Positions 23,099-31,552 are shown, counted from the first letter of the stretch. The stretch is 32,731 bases of DNA from Clostridiales bacterium (GCA_015069285.1 SVIX01000009.1:1-32731); one strand, 5' to 3'. Numbers and translations: made by a program. The notes: generated by a model from the letters alone, not told the origin.

Positions 23099-23183
23099 GC
23101 AAGGTAGCGAACCTAATCACTGTTGATTAGTTGTCGGCTTTGTTCCGACCTCGCAAGCAGGGAGCATTAGCTCCCTTTTTTTT
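23099..23183 (+). ncRNA. Candidate structured small RNA B (about 85 nt)
   Basis: Non-coding unit between a consensus promoter and an intrinsic terminator. It folds as a three-way junction: GCGA (23107-23110) with TCGC (23151-23154) encloses the hairpins CTAATCA-CTGT-TGATTAG (23113-23130) and GTCGG-CTTTGTT-CCGAC (23133-23149). The terminator stem GGGAGC/GCTCCC (23160-23175) and eight T (23176-23183) follow. No known family is recognised and there is no sequence similarity to RNA A apart from the promoter. Confidence 0.67.
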
Positions 23184-23232
23184 GTATAAGGAAACCCCCC
23201 AGATAGTCTGGGGGGTTTCCTTATACAAAAAA
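23178..23232. repeat. 26-bp inverted repeat with a 3-base loop
   Basis: The central stem 23184-23203 pairs with 23207-23226 (20 bp, loop TAG) and extends by six T-A pairs on the outside to 26 bp without mismatch. Its left T run belongs to the terminator of small RNA B and its right A run to the next terminator, so the three hairpins are mutually exclusive at their edges. Confidence 0.75.
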
Positions 23233-23263
23233 GCCACCCCCTGCTTGGGGGGTGGCTTTTTTC
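23227..23263 (-). terminator. Bidirectional terminator between convergent genes
   Basis: AAAAAAGCCACCCCC pairs with GGGGGTGGCTTTTTT. The 9-bp GC-rich stem has A runs and T runs on both sides, so it ends transcripts from the GH127-like gene (minus) and from the phosphatase/small RNA side (plus). Confidence 0.9.
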
Positions 23264-23264
23264 G

Positions 23265-23274
23265 TGGTGACCTT
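23265..23274 (-). repeat. Copy of the tRNA-Glu 3' end (10 bp)
   Basis: TGGTGACCTT here equals 24563-24572, the last ten bases of the tRNA-Glu gene including its CCA, in the same orientation. The two copies flank the GH127-like gene, and this copy lies 1 base from a strong terminator. Confidence 0.6.
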
Positions 23275-23292
23275 TAACCAACTTAAATCAAA

Positions 23293-24489
23293 TTAAAAAA
23301 CAATCAATTCCATTTCGAGCGCATCTTCTTTGGGGATTGTATTGCACGAAAAAATCGGTATCATTTTTTCTTTATACTTTACCAATAATACGTCGTCGAT
23401 AAAACTGCGCCCAAACGAATCAATGACAACGCTTGCGGTGCTATCCCACTCGAATAACGATTGGTTTTGAGCATAAAACAATAAACCTTCCGCATAACGC
23501 ATCGTACAACAACCCGCCGCTTCATACATAGATATTTTCAGTACGTTTTGGCTTTCGTATACGCAGGTGTTTGGACCTGCACCGCCGTTTTCACGTTGAC
23601 AAAACTGTAAACCGTTGAACCATATTCTACGAGCAAGCGTTTTGTAGTTGCTTTCTTTTGTAAGATTATACAATTCAACCGCCAATATAAAACTGTCAAC
23701 GACCGCGCAGGGCTCAGTCCAAGTGTCCTTTCTTCCAAACCAATTAAAGTTTTCGTATGTAAACGTCATACCGTTGGCAACGTAAAACGCAAATTTCTCT
23801 TTTACGATTTGCAAATATTTTTCTTCTTGCGTTGTTTGATACAAAACGTATATCCCTCGCAAGCAAGTTAGCGTCGTATGCGTTTGAAACTTATACTTAA
23901 TAAGGTCAATAGTAACAAACAAGTCGATAAGTTTATCCAAAAACGTTTTAACGCGGTCGTCTTTAGTTGCTTGATAATAATGCGCAAGTCCGTCCACGCA
24001 CATAAACGCACACCCTATATCGGAGGAAAGTTTCCAACCGTTTTGCTCATTCGTAGTATTGCCGAAAACACCACCAGAAGCACCTCTATTTTCCAAAGGA
24101 TAATGGTCGTACCATTCTAACGCAGGCAAATAAAGATTTTCAACCGTGCTTTTCGCTATTTTTAAGGCTAATTCGCTATTAAAAAGCTTTGCGTATTTCA
24201 AAAGCCCCCTTAAATACCAATTGTGTCCGGAAAACTGCTGTTCGTTTACAGTAATTCCGTCAAATTCCGCACCAAAATAGAAATGGCGGTTCGTTCGCTC
24301 GGGCAACGCGTCGAAAAATTGATGCAAGTAAGGTACCGTCTTTTGATTTATTTCATAATGATTGAGAAAAGCAAGCAACGCTCTTCCCTCCCAGTCGCCT
24401 TGCCAACCGAAACTCTCCGATTGAAAAAGGTCTTCAAAAGTATACCCCTTGCCGTGTAACCGTTCCAAGTTTAGTTGAATATTTCTCAT
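23293..24489 (-). CDS. GH127-like glycoside hydrolase (DUF1680-type alpha/alpha barrel)
   Basis: A 398-aa cytoplasmic protein (no signal peptide) resembling the alpha/alpha-barrel domain of GH127 beta-L-arabinofuranosidases. The characteristic residues are present: WTEPCAVVD with Glu259 and Cys261, and the adjacent cysteines Cys327-Cys328 in AAGCCTMRYAEG, corresponding to the glutamate/cysteine metal site with a cysteine nucleophile. It is shorter than characterised enzymes (over 600 aa), lacking the C-terminal beta-sandwich. GGAGG precedes the ATG. It lies between tRNA-Glu and a 10-bp copy of the tRNA end, with AT-richer codons by eye than its neighbours, so acquisition is possible. The substrate is unproven. 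Confidence 0.72.
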   Translation of the reverse strand: MRNIQLNLERLHGKGYTFEDLFQSESFGWQGDWEGRALLAFLNHYEINQKTVPYLHQFFDALPERTNRHFYFGAEFDGITVNEQQFSGHNWYLRGLLKYAKLFNSELALKIAKSTVENLYLPALEWYDHYPLENRGASGGVFGNTTNEQNGWKLSSDIGCAFMCVDGLAHYYQATKDDRVKTFLDKLIDLFVTIDLIKYKFQTHTTLTCLRGIYVLYQTTQEEKYLQIVKEKFAFYVANGMTFTYENFNWFGRKDTWTEPCAVVDSFILAVELYNLTKESNYKTLARRIWFNGLQFCQRENGGAGPNTCVYESQNVLKISMYEAAGCCTMRYAEGLLFYAQNQSLFEWDSTASVVIDSFGRSFIDDVLLVKYKEKMIPIFSCNTIPKEDALEMELIVF

Positions 24490-24562
24490 AACAATCCTCC
24501 ATATAAAATAAAATTCCTAAAATGCCTATCCTTTAATTGAGGAGGGCGATTTAGGTTGTTAC

Positions 24563-24637
24563 TGGTGACCTTATCGGGACTCGAACCCGAGTTTGCGCCG
24601 TGAGAGGGCGCCGTCCTAACCGCTAGACGATAAGGCC
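24563..24637 (-). tRNA. tRNA-Glu (anticodon CTC)
   Basis: Cloverleaf read on the minus strand: acceptor GGCCTTA with TAAGGTC, anticodon stem GCGCC/GGCGC with loop CTCTCAC (anticodon CTC), and T arm with GGTTCGAGTCC. The discriminator A and CCA are encoded. The anticodon reads GAG. A TTGATA/TATACT promoter lies 20-50 bases upstream, and no terminator is seen between this tRNA and the GH127-like gene 74 bases downstream. Confidence 0.95.
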
Positions 24638-24657
24638 TAATCTTATTTTGCTTATGT

Positions 24658-24686
24658 AGTATACCACATTTTTAGTTGAATATCAA
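24658..24686 (-). promoter_or_regulatory. Promoter of tRNA-Glu
   Basis: On the minus strand, TTGATA (24681-24686) and TATACT (24658-24663) are 17 bases apart, ending about 20 bases before the mature tRNA. Confidence 0.75.
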
Positions 24687-24736
24687 CTGTTTTTATCCGC
24701 TATCGGAAAACTTTTTTTCCTAAAAACAATTTTTTT

Positions 24737-24762
24737 GAGGGCACGCTTTTTGTCGTGCCCTC
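24737..24762. terminator. Hairpin after the DUF1858 gene
   Basis: GAGGGCACG pairs perfectly with CGTGCCCTC (9 bp, 8-base loop), starting 13 bases after the DUF1858 stop. On the minus strand it is followed by CAAAAAAATTGTTTTT, so the U run is displaced. It is probably a weak terminator. Confidence 0.55.
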
Positions 24763-24775
24763 TCTTTGTTTGCGA

Positions 24776-24976
24776 TTAATCTTCTAAGCCTTCGTTCAGC
24801 TTTGCAAGCAACGCGTCGAGGTCTTCGCCGTGTACCGCAACCGCTTCGGCTACCGTTTCGCCGTGCGCCATCGCGCAACCGAAACAATGCATTCCCGCTT
24901 CCATCAAAATTTCAGGGGCGTTGGGATTGATTTCTAAACATTCTGCAATCAAAGTATCTGCCGTTATTTTTGCCAT
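24776..24976 (-). CDS. DUF1858 small redox protein (hybrid-cluster-associated disulfide type)
   Basis: A 66-aa DUF1858-domain protein with a CxxC pair in GMHCFGCAMAHGET (Cys31 and Cys34) and the family start ITADTLIAECLEINPNAPEIL. Members are proposed to act as redox-active disulfide partners, often near hybrid-cluster proteins, but here no such gene adjoins. AAGGAG precedes the ATG, and the gene has its own promoter and trailing hairpin, so it forms a single-gene unit. Cytoplasmic; the exact partner is unknown. Confidence 0.92.
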   Translation of the reverse strand: MAKITADTLIAECLEINPNAPEILMEAGMHCFGCAMAHGETVAEAVAVHGEDLDALLAKLNEGLED

Positions 24977-25008
24977 TTTTATTTTTCTCCTTTTTATTTA
25001 TCGTAACC

Positions 25009-25037
25009 ATTGTAGCACTTTCGCACTAAAAATACAA
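25009..25037 (-). promoter_or_regulatory. Promoter of the DUF1858 gene
   Basis: On the minus strand, TTGTAT (25032-25037) and TACAAT (25009-25014) are 17 bases apart, about 35 bases before the start codon. Confidence 0.68.
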
Positions 25038-25083
25038 CTTTTTAACGGGGTTTTTCCGTGGAAATTTTTGCGAATTTTTCTAT

Positions 25084-25833
25084 TTAATAATAAATCCAAC
25101 CAAACTTTCTTACTTGACTATACGGTTTAAGCGCCGTTTCGCCTGTTAAGATTTTTCCCGTCTGCCATTGAATCTCTTTCCATTCCGCCTCGTATCCCAG
25201 CCGTTCCATAACCGTTTTCGCCTGCGCGTAGTCGGGCATACGTCTATCCAAATCGTGCGAATCCGAACCCAAACAATGCACCAACCCGTGTTTTAAAAGC
25301 GCCAACGCCAAGCGCCGTAAACGCTTGTCCGTAAAGGCGCAAGAATTCAGCTGAATTAAACAGCCCATTTGCACGAGTTGCGTAACGAGGAACGGATTGC
25401 GCGCTACTCCTACGTACCGTTCCACGTGGGCGATTATCGGCGTATAGCCCGTTTCCGCTATAAAATCAGACACGCGTTCGAACAACAACGGTGACCAACG
25501 CAAGGTAAACGGAAATTCCATCAACACGCATTTCGTCCCCTCTATCGCGAGCGCGCAAAGCGACTCGTCGCTTGGGTCGTTAATGCCCGTCATCATCACT
25601 TCCGCGCCCAAGCGCGTTTTCACTCCTGGCGGAATTGCGTTTTGAATTTTTTTAAACGCCTCCCCTCGCGCAGACAAAAAGTCTTGTACGGTGGTTTTCC
25701 CGTAATAATGCGGTGTAAAAACGAGCTCTTTTACGCCTTGTTCCGCCTCCATTTTTAAAAGCTCAACGGATACTTCGAAACTATTAGCTCCGTCGTCCAT
25801 ATTTGGTAATATATGTGTATGAATGTCTATCAT
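25084..25833 (-). CDS. CpsB/CapC-like PHP-domain tyrosine phosphatase
   Basis: A 249-aa PHP-superfamily protein of the CpsB/CapC (YwqE) type, manganese-dependent protein-tyrosine phosphatases that act on capsule-regulating kinases. The metal-binding residues are visible: IDIHTHILPNMDDG (His5, His7), TPHYYG, GAEVM, PIIAHVERY and CLGSDSHD. The start follows AAGGGG. No capsule or exopolysaccharide gene, nor a BY-kinase, lies nearby; it follows purL by 59 bases in the same direction without an obvious terminator or promoter, so it is probably read from the purine operon. Confidence 0.9.
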   Translation of the reverse strand: MIDIHTHILPNMDDGANSFEVSVELLKMEAEQGVKELVFTPHYYGKTTVQDFLSARGEAFKKIQNAIPPGVKTRLGAEVMMTGINDPSDESLCALAIEGTKCVLMEFPFTLRWSPLLFERVSDFIAETGYTPIIAHVERYVGVARNPFLVTQLVQMGCLIQLNSCAFTDKRLRRLALALLKHGLVHCLGSDSHDLDRRMPDYAQAKTVMERLGYEAEWKEIQWQTGKILTGETALKPYSQVRKFGWIYY

Positions 25834-25892
25834 TTTCCCCTTATCCCGATAGCCGACTCACCTACACAACGTCGGATATTCCTTTTATAATT

Positions 25893-28800
25893 TTATTTGA
25901 AGTACTTAACCCCACTTTCGAAAATTTTCATATCGAAGTTACCTTCGAGGTTCTTATATAAGTTGTCCCCGATACGCTCGCTATGTCCCATCTTACCGAG
26001 CACTCTGCCGTCGGGAGAGGTGATACCCTCTATCGCCCACATCGACCCGTTGGGATTGAACGGCGAAAGCATCGTCGCGTTACCGCTTAAATCGGCGTAC
26101 TGCGTTGCGATTTGCCCGTTCTTTTTCATTTCTTCCAAAGCCGACAGGGGCGCAACGATTTTTCCTTCGCCGTGCGATACGGGAACTTTATACGTTTCCC
26201 CGACTTTACAAGCCGAAAGCCAAGGCGACAAATTAGACGCCACTCTTACGTCTACCACCGTCGAAACGTGACGGGAGATATTATTAAAGGTAAGCGTGGG
26301 CGAATTTTCCGTCATTTCCGTGACGTGTCCGTACGGCACAAGCCCTAATTTAATCAGCGCTTGGAAACCGTTACAAATACCTAACGCCAACCCGTCGCGA
26401 TTATTTAACAACTCTTCAAGTTGCTCTGCTATATACGGATTTCTAAACGTCGTTGCAATAAATTTACCGCTTCCGTCCGGTTCGTCGCCACCCGAAAATC
26501 CGCCCGGGAACGCCACGATATTTGCCTTTTTAATCGCTTTGACGATTCTTTCTACGCTGTCTTCAATATCCGATGCAGAACGGTTTTTCACGACTACCGT
26601 TTCCACTTCTGCGCCGGCAAGAATGAACTTTCTCGCCGTATCAAGTTCGCAGTTCGTACCGGGGAAAACGGGAATAAACACGCGCGGTTTCGCCGTTTTC
26701 GTTGCGATATTTTGATATTTCACGCCGTCCGTGTAATCGCAATCAACCGCTTTTCCTTCAGCGGGCGCAACCGTTGCAAATACGCTTTCAAGGGGCGAGA
26801 TATACGCCTCCGCCGCCGTATCCACACAAACGCTTTCCTTTCCGCAAGTAAACGCTTCACCGCATACCTGCCCTATCCGTTTCGCAAAAATCACGCCGTC
26901 AAACGCTTTTGCGTCTTTGACGGAAACCACCAAATCACCGTACGCTTCGGTATACAACTCATCTGCGCTCATTTCAAATTGAACGCCGACGCTATTGCCG
27001 AGCGCGGACTTAATAACCGCCGCCCCGACGCCACCGTTTTCCACCGCCGTCGCAAAGGTGATATTTCCGTTTTCAATATTTTTATATACCGTTTCGTATA
27101 CCGTTTTTACGCCCTCGAATTCGGGTACGCAATTTTCGTCCTTGGGCAAAGGAATATAATACAGCTCTTCTCCGCCCTTTAAGACGTTGGTAATCAATTT
27201 ACTTGCTTTTGCAGGCGCAAGCGCAAAGGAGATAAGCGTGGGCGGAACGTGAATATTTTCAAACGTACCGCTCATAGAGTCCTTACCGCCGATAGCGCCA
27301 AGCCCCAATCCGATTTGCGCGTATACCGCGCCGAGCAGAGCGGAGGCAGGTACGCCCCAAACCTTCGCTTCACCCGTCATTCTTTGGAAAAATTCCTGCA
27401 AGGTCAAGCGAATATCGCTATATTTCGCGCCCGTCGCTACCACTTTGGATACCGAACCGACGATAGAATACACCGCGCCGATAAACGGACTCGTTTCCAT
27501 AAGATAGGGCGAATAACCGTACGCGGACACCGTACAAACGTCCGTTTCGCCTCCGCAAATTTTCGCCGCCATCGCAATCGCCGGCGTGCGTTGCGTTTTA
27601 CCGCCCCAAGGCATATACACCGTTCTTGCGCCGATAGTAGAGTCGAAGGTTTCCGACAAGCCTTTCTTTGCGCAAACGTTCAAATCGGACAATACCGCTT
27701 TCGTTGTTTCCGCAAACTTAACGCCCTTCTTCTTGTCAAACCACGTCGTCTTTTTATCGCAAATTTCTACGTTCGCCTCTTGCTTTACGCCGTTGGTGTT
27801 CAAAAATTCACGGGCAATATCTACGATTGTCTTGCCTTGGAAGGTCATTCTCATTCTACCCGTATCCGTCACGACCGCAACGGGCGTAGCCGAAAGATTT
27901 TCTTCTTCCGCCAACGCGATAAACGCGTCTACGTTTTCTTTCGCTACCACGACCGCCATACGCTCTTGCGATTCGGAAATAGCAAGTTCCGTACCGTTTA
28001 AGCCTTCGTACTTTTTGGGTACACGGTCCAAATAAATATCCAAACCGTCGGCAAGCTCGCCAATGGCTACCGATACCCCGCCTGCGCCGAAGTCGTTACA
28101 TTTTTTAATTTTCGTCGTTACTTCTTTATTAAGGAAAAGACGTTGTAATTTGCGTTCGGTAAGCGCGTTTCCTTTTTGCACTTCCGCTCCGCAGGTTTCT
28201 ACCGAATGCGCGTCGTGCGCTTTGGACGAACCCGTTGCACCGCCACAACCGTCACGACCCGTTTCACCGCCGAGCAATATAATCACGTCGCCTGCTTTGG
28301 GCGCTTCGCGGTATACCATATCCCGTCTTGCGCCACCCACGACGAACCCCGTTTCCAAACGCTTTGCTTTGTAGCCTTCGTGATATACTTCGTCAACGAT
28401 ACCCGTCGCCAAACCGATTTGGTTCCCGTACGACGAGAAGCCCGCCGCCGCGCGTTGCGTGATGGCGCGTTGGGGAAGTTTCCCTGCGAGCGTATCTTCT
28501 AACTTTTCTCTCGGGTCAGACGCACCCGTTACGCGCATCGCTTGATACACGTACGTTCTACCGCTGAGCGGGTCACGGATTGCACCGCCAAGACAGGTAG
28601 CCGCGCCACCGAACGGTTCGATTTCCGTGGGGTGATTGTGCGTTTCGTTTTTAAACATTACGAGATATTTCTCTACCTTGCCGTCAATTTCTGCGTCGAT
28701 ACAGATAGAACAAGCGTTAATTTCGTCGGAAATATCGAGATTGTCGAGTTTTCCGTCCTTTTTCAATTTTTTCGCCGCAATCGTCGCCAAATCCATAAGA

Positions 28801-29594
28801 CAGGGATATTTGTCAGGACGGTTGCCGTTGATTTCTTGGTATAAATCAGCGTACAAGTGACAAGCTTTTTCAATCGTCGTGTTTTCCGTATTCGTCTTCA
28901 TCGATTTGAGTTCGGTTGCAAACGTCGTATGACGGCAATGGTCCGACCAATACGTATCGATAACTTTAAGTTCCGTTTCCGTAGGGTTGCGTTTTTCCGT
29001 TTTAAAATAATCGCGTACGAACGCCAAATCGAGCACGCTCATCGCAAACCCAACCGTTTTATGATAGGTCGCTATTTGTTCGTCGGACATATCGATAAAC
29101 CCAACAACTTCTTGTACGGGCGCGCCCTCTACCGTAGCGCGCGCAAGCGTCGTCGGTTTTTCGAACCCGACCTCTTCGCTTTCCACGGGGTTTATAATAT
29201 GCTTTTTAATTGCGTCTAACTGCTCGTCCGTTACGCCTTTAACAAGATATACCTTCGCGCATTTTACGAGCGGACGCGCTTTTCTCGTAAGCAACTGCAC
29301 GCATTGCGCGGCGCTGTCCGCGCGTTGGTCGTATTGTCCCGTTAAATAACTCACCGCAAACGCCTTATATCCGTCGGGAATTGCAAGTTCTTCCAAATAC
29401 ACGTTGTCCACGGGCGGTTCGGAAAATACCGAAGGTAACGCAGAGTTCAATTCTTCCTCGCTCAAACCCTCTACGTCGTAACGCAAAATCAATCTAAAGT
29501 CTTCCGCGCGGATATTGAGCAACGTTTTAATATCCGATTGCTCCTTTCTCGCTTGTACGTTGTCTTTCTTTTCTACGAAAATTCTGTAAATCAT
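25893..29594 (-). CDS. purL: Phosphoribosylformylglycinamidine synthase, single-chain PurL
   Basis: Fourth step of purine synthesis: FGAR, ATP and glutamine give FGAM. A 1233-aa chain with the synthetase domains followed by a C-terminal glutamine amidotransferase, the clostridial form. Visible are SDHCRHTTF (about 218-226), the HNHPTEIEPFGGAAT block, GKDSMSGTF, and in the amidotransferase the nucleophile Cys1074 (LGICNGFQ), oxyanion region FPGGFSGGDEP, and His1204/Glu1206 (GHSER). Small PurS and PurQ subunits are therefore not needed. It starts 40 bases after purD with an AGGATAG-like site. Last purine gene of the operon here. Confidence 0.97.
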   Translation of the reverse strand: MIYRIFVEKKDNVQARKEQSDIKTLLNIRAEDFRLILRYDVEGLSEEELNSALPSVFSEPPVDNVYLEELAIPDGYKAFAVSYLTGQYDQRADSAAQCVQLLTRKARPLVKCAKVYLVKGVTDEQLDAIKKHIINPVESEEVGFEKPTTLARATVEGAPVQEVVGFIDMSDEQIATYHKTVGFAMSVLDLAFVRDYFKTEKRNPTETELKVIDTYWSDHCRHTTFATELKSMKTNTENTTIEKACHLYADLYQEINGNRPDKYPCLMDLATIAAKKLKKDGKLDNLDISDEINACSICIDAEIDGKVEKYLVMFKNETHNHPTEIEPFGGAATCLGGAIRDPLSGRTYVYQAMRVTGASDPREKLEDTLAGKLPQRAITQRAAAGFSSYGNQIGLATGIVDEVYHEGYKAKRLETGFVVGGARRDMVYREAPKAGDVIILLGGETGRDGCGGATGSSKAHDAHSVETCGAEVQKGNALTERKLQRLFLNKEVTTKIKKCNDFGAGGVSVAIGELADGLDIYLDRVPKKYEGLNGTELAISESQERMAVVVAKENVDAFIALAEEENLSATPVAVVTDTGRMRMTFQGKTIVDIAREFLNTNGVKQEANVEICDKKTTWFDKKKGVKFAETTKAVLSDLNVCAKKGLSETFDSTIGARTVYMPWGGKTQRTPAIAMAAKICGGETDVCTVSAYGYSPYLMETSPFIGAVYSIVGSVSKVVATGAKYSDIRLTLQEFFQRMTGEAKVWGVPASALLGAVYAQIGLGLGAIGGKDSMSGTFENIHVPPTLISFALAPAKASKLITNVLKGGEELYYIPLPKDENCVPEFEGVKTVYETVYKNIENGNITFATAVENGGVGAAVIKSALGNSVGVQFEMSADELYTEAYGDLVVSVKDAKAFDGVIFAKRIGQVCGEAFTCGKESVCVDTAAEAYISPLESVFATVAPAEGKAVDCDYTDGVKYQNIATKTAKPRVFIPVFPGTNCELDTARKFILAGAEVETVVVKNRSASDIEDSVERIVKAIKKANIVAFPGGFSGGDEPDGSGKFIATTFRNPYIAEQLEELLNNRDGLALGICNGFQALIKLGLVPYGHVTEMTENSPTLTFNNISRHVSTVVDVRVASNLSPWLSACKVGETYKVPVSHGEGKIVAPLSALEEMKKNGQIATQYADLSGNATMLSPFNPNGSMWAIEGITSPDGRVLGKMGHSERIGDNLYKNLEGNFDMKIFESGVKYFK

Positions 29595-29634
29595 ATCTCT
29601 ATCCTAAACTTTTTATTTTTTTTCTTTCTTGGTT

Positions 29635-30909
29635 TTATTCCCGTTCGATATCGCGGTATTTTATCCCGATATCCGTTCGGTAATACATACCGTCAAAACG
29701 GATTTTCTCGACGTTTTTATACGCTTTCTTTCTTGCGCTTTCGACGTCCGAGCCTTTTGCGCAAACGCCCAACACTCTGCCACCGCTCGTCACGAGTTTG
29801 CCCTCTTTCATTGCCGTACCCGCATGACACAAGATTACGTCGTCGTCCAAATCGCCGAAGGTAATTTCCTTGCCCTTTTCGTACGCTTCGGGGTAGCCTC
29901 CGCTTGCAAGCACGACGCAAACGCACGCACCGCTCTCCCATTGGATATCCAAATCCGCAAGTCTTTCGTCCGTTACCGCCTCGAAAATTTCCATCAAATC
30001 CGTTTTCAGCATTGGTAAAATTACCTGCGTTTCCGGGTCGCCAAATCTCGAATTGTACTCGATAACTTTCATACCGTCTTTGGTTTTCATAAGTCCGAAA
30101 TACAACACGCCTTTAAAGGTACGCCCCTCGGCGTTCATCGCGTTCATCGTGGGAATCATTATCTTTTCCATTACCTCTTGCGCCGTCTTTTCGCCGTAAA
30201 AAGGCGCAGGTGAAAAAGTACCCATACCGCCCGTATTTAAACCCTCGTCGCCCGTTTTTGCGCGTTTATGGTCGCAACTGGTAATCATCGGTTTTATCGT
30301 TTTACCGTCAGTAAACGCCAACGCGGAAACTTCAGGACCTTCCAAAAACTCTTCCACGACGATTTTATTTCCCGCCGAACCGAATTTTTTATCAAGCATC
30401 ATTTCCTTAACGCCGTCAAGCGCCTCTTCGCGGGTTTTACAAATCAAAACGCCTTTACCAAGCGCAAGTCCGTCCGCTTTTAACACGACGGGAATATCGC
30501 AAACCTCCACGTACGCTTTCGCCTCCTCGTACGAAGAAAACGTTTCGTATTTTGCCGTGGGGATATTATATTTTTTCATCAATTCTTTGGAAAACGCTTT
30601 GCTCGCCTCGATAATCGCGGCGTTTTTGCGCGGACCGAAAACGCGGTGTCCACGGTTTTCCAACTCGTCCGCAAGCCCTAAAGCCAGCGGGTCGTCGGGC
30701 GCAATGACGGTGTAGTCGATTTCTTTATGCGCGTCCACCCAATCGCCGACGGCTTTAATATCGCAATAATCGACGTTCACAAGCTCGGCAATTTCTCCAA
30801 TCCCTGCGTTGCCTTTCATTGCGTAAATTTTGTCCACTTTCGGCGAGGAAGCAAGCGCTTGCACGATAGCGTGTTCTCTACCGCCGTTTCCGATAACCAA
30901 TACGTTCAT
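29635..30909 (-). CDS. purD: Phosphoribosylamine-glycine ligase PurD
   Basis: Second step of purine synthesis: phosphoribosylamine plus glycine and ATP give GAR. At 424 aa it has normal length. The N-terminal motif is GNGGREHAI (7-15); ATP-grasp elements include KADGLALGKGV and the metal-binding EYNSRFGDPETQ near residue 290. GGGAG precedes the ATG, 3 bases after the purN stop. In the operon it stands directly between purN and purL. Confidence 0.97.
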   Translation of the reverse strand: MNVLVIGNGGREHAIVQALASSPKVDKIYAMKGNAGIGEIAELVNVDYCDIKAVGDWVDAHKEIDYTVIAPDDPLALGLADELENRGHRVFGPRKNAAIIEASKAFSKELMKKYNIPTAKYETFSSYEEAKAYVEVCDIPVVLKADGLALGKGVLICKTREEALDGVKEMMLDKKFGSAGNKIVVEEFLEGPEVSALAFTDGKTIKPMITSCDHKRAKTGDEGLNTGGMGTFSPAPFYGEKTAQEVMEKIMIPTMNAMNAEGRTFKGVLYFGLMKTKDGMKVIEYNSRFGDPETQVILPMLKTDLMEIFEAVTDERLADLDIQWESGACVCVVLASGGYPEAYEKGKEITFGDLDDDVILCHAGTAMKEGKLVTSGGRVLGVCAKGSDVESARKKAYKNVEKIRFDGMYYRTDIGIKYRDIERE

Positions 30910-30912
30910 TTT

Positions 30913-31551
30913 TTATTCTCCCTGTGCTTTTCCGTCGGTGATATTCACCTTTCTGCCGACGGTTTGAATTTTCCCTTCGCACAACAACTTCACGCAAAGG
31001 GGCAATATTTCGTGTTCTACTTTTAAAATACGCGCTTGCAGGCTTTCGGGCGTATCGTCGCATTTTACTTCTACCGCGCGTTGCATAATGATTGCACCGC
31101 CGTCCACTTCGCTCGATACGAAATGCACCGTTGCACCGCTCAATTTTACCCCGTACTCAATCGCCGCCGTATGCACCTTTAAGCCGTAATATCCCATACC
31201 GCAAAAGGCAGGAATAAGCGACGGGTGAATATTGATAATCGCGTTTTCAAAACGTTTGATAAACGCAGGCGGAACGACGAGTAGCCACCCTGCCAATACG
31301 ATATATTCCACACCGTTTTCTTGGAGGGTTTGGGCAACGTACTCGTAAAATTCGTCCTTACTCGCAAATACCGTCTTATCGTATACGAGCGTTTTTATTC
31401 CGTGCTTTTGCGCGCGGTCTATCGCCCCGATTTGCGGTTTGGACGCCACCAAATATTCTATTTTACAAAACTCTTCGCGTTCGTTGGCGTCGATAACCGA
31501 TTGAAAATCCGTACCGCCACCCGACGCAAATACCGCTATTTTTTTCATCAT
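30913..31551 (-). CDS. purN: Phosphoribosylglycinamide formyltransferase PurN
   Basis: Third step of purine synthesis: transfers formyl from 10-formyl-tetrahydrofolate to GAR. The 212-aa protein has the GAR-binding start FASGGGTDFQSV and the catalytic block NIHPSLIPAF (Asn and His) with the downstream Asp in SSEVDGGAI. Two ATG codons are adjacent; the first lies 1 base after the purM stop, and no strong ribosome binding site is visible, so translation is probably coupled to purM. Confidence 0.96.
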   Translation of the reverse strand: MMKKIAVFASGGGTDFQSVIDANEREEFCKIEYLVASKPQIGAIDRAQKHGIKTLVYDKTVFASKDEFYEYVAQTLQENGVEYIVLAGWLLVVPPAFIKRFENAIINIHPSLIPAFCGMGYYGLKVHTAAIEYGVKLSGATVHFVSSEVDGGAIIMQRAVEVKCDDTPESLQARILKVEHEILPLCVKLLCEGKIQTVGRKVNITDGKAQGE

Positions 31552-31552
31552 T

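Noticed and set aside
23099..23160. Small RNA B as a tRNA or tRNA-like gene
   Set aside because: It forms a three-way junction with no acceptor stem of seven pairs, no T-loop sequence GGTTCRA and no anticodon arm.
26421..28001. Long plus-strand open frames inside purL
   Set aside because: They lie fully antisense to a complete PurL with all motifs, lack ribosome binding sites and give low-complexity Arg/Phe-rich products.
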